In this document: piece by piece, positions 61,699-64,000 of the stretch
Layout: each line of letters starts with the position of its first letter
Position numbering within the stretch: position 1 is the first letter of the stretch
From: a virus
Length of the DNA: 64,000 nt
Reading direction: 5' to 3' (one strand)
IMG/VR virus record: IMGVR_UViG_3300020410_000948
Span: 29,807-93,806 of that record
Translations under genes and position numbers: made by a program
Notes under the pieces: generated by a model
Seen by the model: the letters and a program-made list of their open reading frames with translations, nothing else
Told to the model about the DNA's origin: nothing
Database searches by the model: none

Positions 61699-63081
61699 AT
61701 GCATATAACGGAATTAACTAATAAATTGATTAAAGAACTACGTGAATATATTGAGGTCAACTCTGAGGGTCATGTTATAACAAAGAAAATAAGATTTAGT
61801 CCTCTTCAGACGAGGGGAAGAGCTGTTGTCGGTAAAAGGAGAGGAGGTAAGACAAAATATGGTTACACTTTTAATTTTAACTTTCCAGATATCGGAGAAA
61901 GTATTGCTTGTAAAGCGAGAGAAGTTATTTGGGTTCTGAATAATGGTGTATATGATCCAAAGTATAAGGTGTCTTGTAAAAATGGAGACGTATTTGATGA
62001 TAGAATAGACAACTTGTATCTTGAGAAGAGAAAGAATGGGCGACCAGCTGGATCAAAGGATAAGAAGAAGAGGCAACGGAGAGATACACTGAATGCAAAA
62101 CAAGAAAAGAAGGTAGTTGAACTAAGAAAGTGCGGATTAGCCGTGTATCAAATAGCAGAAAAAATGGAAACCACGACTGATGTTATCAAATATGCGTTAA
62201 AGAGGGCGGTAGGGGCAAAAAAAGTTAAGCCTTTCTTTAATGCAGGGACTATTAAAGAGCCGATAAGTAAGGGCGGGTGCCAAGTGGGGGTATATGCTTT
62301 GTTGGCTTCGTCCTTAGATGGGAAAAATTCAATAAGTAAAGCTTATATTGGTTCATCTAGAAGAACTTGGTCTAGAATTCAGGGTCATTTTAACATGTTA
62401 AGAAAAAATAAACATTATAATACAGAAATGCAGACCGCATACAACTCTGGAAATTACAAATTTGCTGCATTTTGGTTAGAGAGGGGCGATTTTGAGCATG
62501 GGCTAGAGCTGGAGTTGGAAACGGAGCATATAAATAAGTATGAAAACGCTTCATTGTTTAACACATGGTCGCAACCAAGCCTTGAGGAGGTTCGGCCATA
62601 TTTAGATAAGTGTAAACATTACCTAGATGATGAAAGTAGGTACACTGTAGATGAGAACGGATGCTGGAATTGGAACAAACTTCACCCAGCAGGCTATGGA
62701 AAAGACATTCAGTGCAGTATTAAGGGCAAGATTAAGCACATAAAACCTCACAGGTTAAGCTACTACAAGACCTACGGCGAATATCCAGAGCTTATCCGCC
62801 ATATGTGTGACAACAAAGCGTGTGTCAACCCGAAGTGTCTTAAAAAGGGAAGCCATCAACAGAACGGATTAGACAAAAGTAGAGAATTTAGGAAAGAGTT
62901 CGAGTACTGGTGGTTTCATTATGGGGGAAATGGTATAAAATTGACAGAACACTTTGGGTGGAAACCGGATAGAGAACACCCTTGGTCCAATGCTGTATAC
63001 GAATGGGAAAGGAAATTGGGTCTAAGAGAGAAATATAAGCATCTCTATACACGTAGGCTCGACTCGAAACGATCAAGATGA
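61699..63081 (+). CDS. Homing endonuclease with HNH, GIY-YIG and HNH modules
   Basis: A 460-residue protein. Residues 10-115 resemble an HNH-associated DNA-binding fold (VIWVLNNGVYDPKYKV, then NGDVFDDRIDNLYLE), with the catalytic His positions lost. Residues 130-175 hold a helix-turn-helix (RKCGLAVYQIAEKMETTTD). Residues 195-300 are GIY-YIG: GVYALLASS, KAYIGSSRRTWSRIQGHFNM, then Tyr/Asn-rich helices ending LFNTW. Residues 315-400 form an HNH: CWNWNKLHPAGYGKD, then KPHRLSYYKTYGEYPELIRH, then MCDNKACVNPKCLKKGSHQQ. Here the usual last His ('N-P-x-H-L') is Cys. It is free-standing at the boundary between late and early regions. Ribosome site GGATGGAGAG precedes the ATG. Confidence 0.82.
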   Translation: MHITELTNKLIKELREYIEVNSEGHVITKKIRFSPLQTRGRAVVGKRRGGKTKYGYTFNFNFPDIGESIACKAREVIWVLNNGVYDPKYKVSCKNGDVFDDRIDNLYLEKRKNGRPAGSKDKKKRQRRDTLNAKQEKKVVELRKCGLAVYQIAEKMETTTDVIKYALKRAVGAKKVKPFFNAGTIKEPISKGGCQVGVYALLASSLDGKNSISKAYIGSSRRTWSRIQGHFNMLRKNKHYNTEMQTAYNSGNYKFAAFWLERGDFEHGLELELETEHINKYENASLFNTWSQPSLEEVRPYLDKCKHYLDDESRYTVDENGCWNWNKLHPAGYGKDIQCSIKGKIKHIKPHRLSYYKTYGEYPELIRHMCDNKACVNPKCLKKGSHQQNGLDKSREFRKEFEYWWFHYGGNGIKLTEHFGWKPDREHPWSNAVYEWERKLGLREKYKHLYTRRLDSKRSR

Positions 63082-63099
63082 AGCTAATTTGGAATAAAT

Positions 63100-63167
63100 G
63101 GGGGCTGTCTGAAAGGATTGGGTAAGACATTGAAATATATTTCCTGACTTAATGTTTGAACGCCCCC
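63100..63167. repeat. Long-loop inverted repeat after the homing endonuclease
   Basis: GGGGGC (63100-63105) and GCCCCC (63162-63167) are complementary across a 56-base AT-rich spacer, 18 bases after the endonuclease stop. It may be a terminator stem of unusual loop length or chance. The remaining 63082-63350 gap holds only the direct repeats and promoter listed separately. Confidence 0.3.
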
Positions 63168-63181
63168 CGCTAAACCAATAA

Positions 63182-63251
63182 TAGGTACTGCCAATGTGAC
63201 AAAATAGAAAAGTATAGGGTGCCATTATGACAGTAGGCACTGCCAATAAAG
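63182..63251 (+). repeat. Three imperfect direct repeats, possible operators
   Basis: TAGGTACTGCCAATGTGACA (from 63182), TAGGG-TGCCATTATGACA (from 63215) and TAGGCACTGCCAATAAAGA (from 63234) share TAGG...TGCCA(A/T)T. They sit 40-100 bases upstream of the first right-end promoter in noncoding DNA. Spacing and position fit binding sites for a repressor or activator; no protein is identified. Confidence 0.45.
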
Positions 63252-63287
63252 ATATATACTTATTTTGACATTTTATTAAAGGATAAT

Positions 63288-63317
63288 TTGACTCTGGCCG
63301 ATAATATGTAATAATAT
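63288..63317 (+). promoter_or_regulatory. Sigma-70-like promoter for the 37-residue membrane peptide gene
   Basis: TTGACT (63288-63293) and TAATAT (63312-63317) are separated by 18 bases. A second possible -10, TATAAT, begins at 63315 but at poor spacing. It drives the small gene starting at 63351. Confidence 0.5.
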
Positions 63318-63350
63318 AATATACAAATTAATTAATCGAAAGGAAATAAA

Positions 63351-63464
63351 ATGGTAGACAAGATTATTGATGCAATGGCTTATACACTGATTGGCGTTAT
63401 CGTAGTGTATGGCGTTTACTTTTACGGTACAGAATTAATTAGAATTATTTCTGAATTTAGTTAA
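63351..63464 (+). CDS. 37-residue membrane peptide
   Basis: It reads MVDKIIDAMAYTLIGVIVVY followed by GVYFYGTELIRIISEFS. Residues 9-28 are a single hydrophobic segment of helix length with charged ends, so it is likely a small membrane protein. The ribosome site AAAGGA lies eight bases before the ATG, and a sigma-70-like promoter lies upstream. Small early phage membrane peptides often inhibit host functions, but nothing specific can be said here. Confidence 0.55.
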   Translation: MVDKIIDAMAYTLIGVIVVYGVYFYGTELIRIISEFS

Positions 63465-63472
63465 GATTACTA

Positions 63473-63501
63473 TTGACTTTTGACGATACTTAGTATATAC
63501 T
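63473..63501 (+). promoter_or_regulatory. Sigma-70-like promoter, first duplicated unit
   Basis: TTGACT (63473-63478) and TATACT (63496-63501) with an ideal 17-base spacer. It lies 36 bases upstream of the first of two duplicated small genes and after the preceding stop. Confidence 0.75.
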
Positions 63502-63536
63502 ACTAGTATAACAATTAAACGATTAAGGAATTAAAC

Positions 63537-63707
63537 ATGACACGCAACGAAGCAAAATTAGAACTTTTCAAAGTAGAGCGAAAGATTGAAAAGAAGATCG
63601 TTGAACACGCCAACGAACTAGGACAGTATAATAAAAACTGTGTTTACAACGAATTGCAGTTGTTATGGGATAGAAAAGATATTCTAAAAAAGTTTATAAA
63701 TAGTTAA
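63537..63707 (+). CDS. 56-residue protein, first copy of a tandem pair
   Basis: MTRNEAKLELFKVERKIEKK, then IVEHANELGQYNKNCVYNEL, then QLLWDRKDILKKFINS. It is charged, helical and without Pro, probably a two-helix protein with a conserved turn LGQYNKNC. It is 43 of 56 residues identical to the next gene's product. It has its own sigma-70-like promoter and an AAGGA ribosome site. Not a recognised family. Confidence 0.65.
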   Translation: MTRNEAKLELFKVERKIEKKIVEHANELGQYNKNCVYNELQLLWDRKDILKKFINS

Positions 63708-63716
63708 AGATAGCTA

Positions 63717-63744
63717 TTGACAATTCCGATAATACTAGTATAAT
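63717..63744 (+). promoter_or_regulatory. Perfect-consensus sigma-70 promoter, second duplicated unit
   Basis: TTGACA (63717-63722) and TATAAT (63739-63744) match the sigma-70 consensus exactly with a 16-base spacer. It is 36 bases from the start of the second copy gene, the same distance as in the first unit. Confidence 0.8.
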
Positions 63745-63779
63745 AAAAGCATAACAAACAACGAACAAAGGAAAACAAA

Positions 63780-63950
63780 ATGACTCGCAACGAAGCTAAA
63801 CTAGAACTGTTCAAAGTCAACCGCAACATTGAAAAGATGATTGTTGCACACGCTAACGAATTAGGACAATACAATAAAAATTGTGTGATGAATGACCTAC
63901 AACGATTGTGGGACAGGAAGAAAACACTACAGAATACAATCAACGGTTAA
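63780..63950 (+). CDS. 56-residue protein, second copy of a tandem pair
   Basis: MTRNEAKLELFKVNRNIEKM, then IVAHANELGQYNKNCVMNDL, then QRLWDRKKTLQNTING. The first 13 residues and the turn HANELGQYNKNCV are identical to copy 1, while surface and C-terminal residues differ, a pattern expected of a duplicated, functionally retained protein. The ribosome site AAAGGA precedes the ATG. A partial further gene follows 11 bases later. Confidence 0.65.
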   Translation: MTRNEAKLELFKVNRNIEKMIVAHANELGQYNKNCVMNDLQRLWDRKKTLQNTING

Positions 63951-63961
63951 GGAGATAAAAT

Positions 63962-64000
63962 ATGTCAGTAGTAAAACATAATGCACCGCTTAGAGATGTT
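63962..64000 (+). CDS. Start of a further early gene (cut by window edge)
   Basis: Only 13 codons are visible, MSVVKHNAPLRDV, after a strong ribosome site (GGAG eight bases before the ATG). It follows the duplicated gene by 11 bases and is probably co-transcribed. No function can be assigned. Confidence 0.45.
   Translation, partial: MSVVKHNAPLRDV

Noticed and set aside
61644-61721. 25-codon plus-strand frame (MGDFDCNLKLEIKRMESIYA...) before the homing endonuclease
   Set aside because: It has a modest GAGAAG site and overlaps the endonuclease start, so it could be a leader peptide or remnant, but it is too short to support.
63100-63167. GGGGGC/GCCCCC as a true terminator of the homing endonuclease gene
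   Set aside because: The 56-base loop is far longer than normal and no T-run follows, so it is listed as a weak inverted repeat only.
1-64000. Lysogeny or CRISPR features
   Set aside because: No integrase, attachment-site pair, repressor or spaced identical repeats were noticed in reading through, and no tRNA-like cloverleaf was recognised in the gaps. A dedicated scan would be needed to exclude degenerate examples.

Overview
The window is part of a tailed double-stranded DNA phage genome (Caudoviricetes). It carries an almost complete set of virion genes: small and large terminase, portal, a protease-scaffold, major capsid, tail tube, a 2,404-residue tape measure, and about 23 kb of tail-tip proteins. 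There are no ribosomal genes, tRNAs, integrase or bacterial housekeeping operons. No sheath gene is visible, and a tail-tube gene precedes a very long tape measure, so a siphovirus with a long flexible tail is the likeliest morphology (inference). No holin or endolysin was found here, so the genome continues on both sides. The host cannot be named from the sequence.

Layout. (1) 1-9.3 kb, plus strand: a tightly overlapping cassette for a decorated sugar polymer. It holds two exostosin-like glycosyltransferases (the first cut by the window edge), a GT10 fucosyltransferase-like enzyme, two sulfotransferases, a cupin, two methyltransferases, a short DegT-like aminotransferase, a GDP-mannose 4,6-dehydratase and a GT25-like enzyme. 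It is followed by a Vsr-like homing endonuclease, a putative annealing protein and a zinc-ribbon protein, and closes with rho-independent terminators. (2) 9.4-61.5 kb, minus strand: the late region, read right to left. The order is a T4 gp55-like sigma factor, small terminase, a second Gmd, HNH nuclease, ERCC4 nuclease, ClpP-like protease, TerL, portal, protease-scaffold fusion, capsid proteins, neck and connector genes, tail tube, tail assembly genes, tape measure, and giant tail-tip and fibre genes. (3) 61.6-64 kb, plus strand: a homing endonuclease with HNH, GIY-YIG and HNH modules, then small genes driven by near-consensus sigma-70 promoters, which look like the start of an early region.

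How it works together. The late region carries a recurrent motif, TTGTGTATATAA, at nine minus-strand sites directly upstream of virion genes. The first gene pair of that region includes a small sigma factor, so the plainest model is that this sigma factor reads the motif as a late promoter. Three terminator hairpins pair perfectly only when read on the minus strand, and they separate the capsid, tape-measure and distal ends of the block. The packaging segment combines TerL with two branched-DNA or nicking-type nucleases, suggesting resolution of replicated DNA before packaging. The glycan cassette plus the second Gmd could decorate the virion or alter the host surface.

The most interesting leads are the late-promoter/sigma pairing, the internal scaffold start inside the protease gene, the FG-GAP and short-beta-repeat tail proteins, the cysteine-rich tail-tip proteins, the three-module homing endonuclease, and the tandemly duplicated promoter-gene units at the right end.
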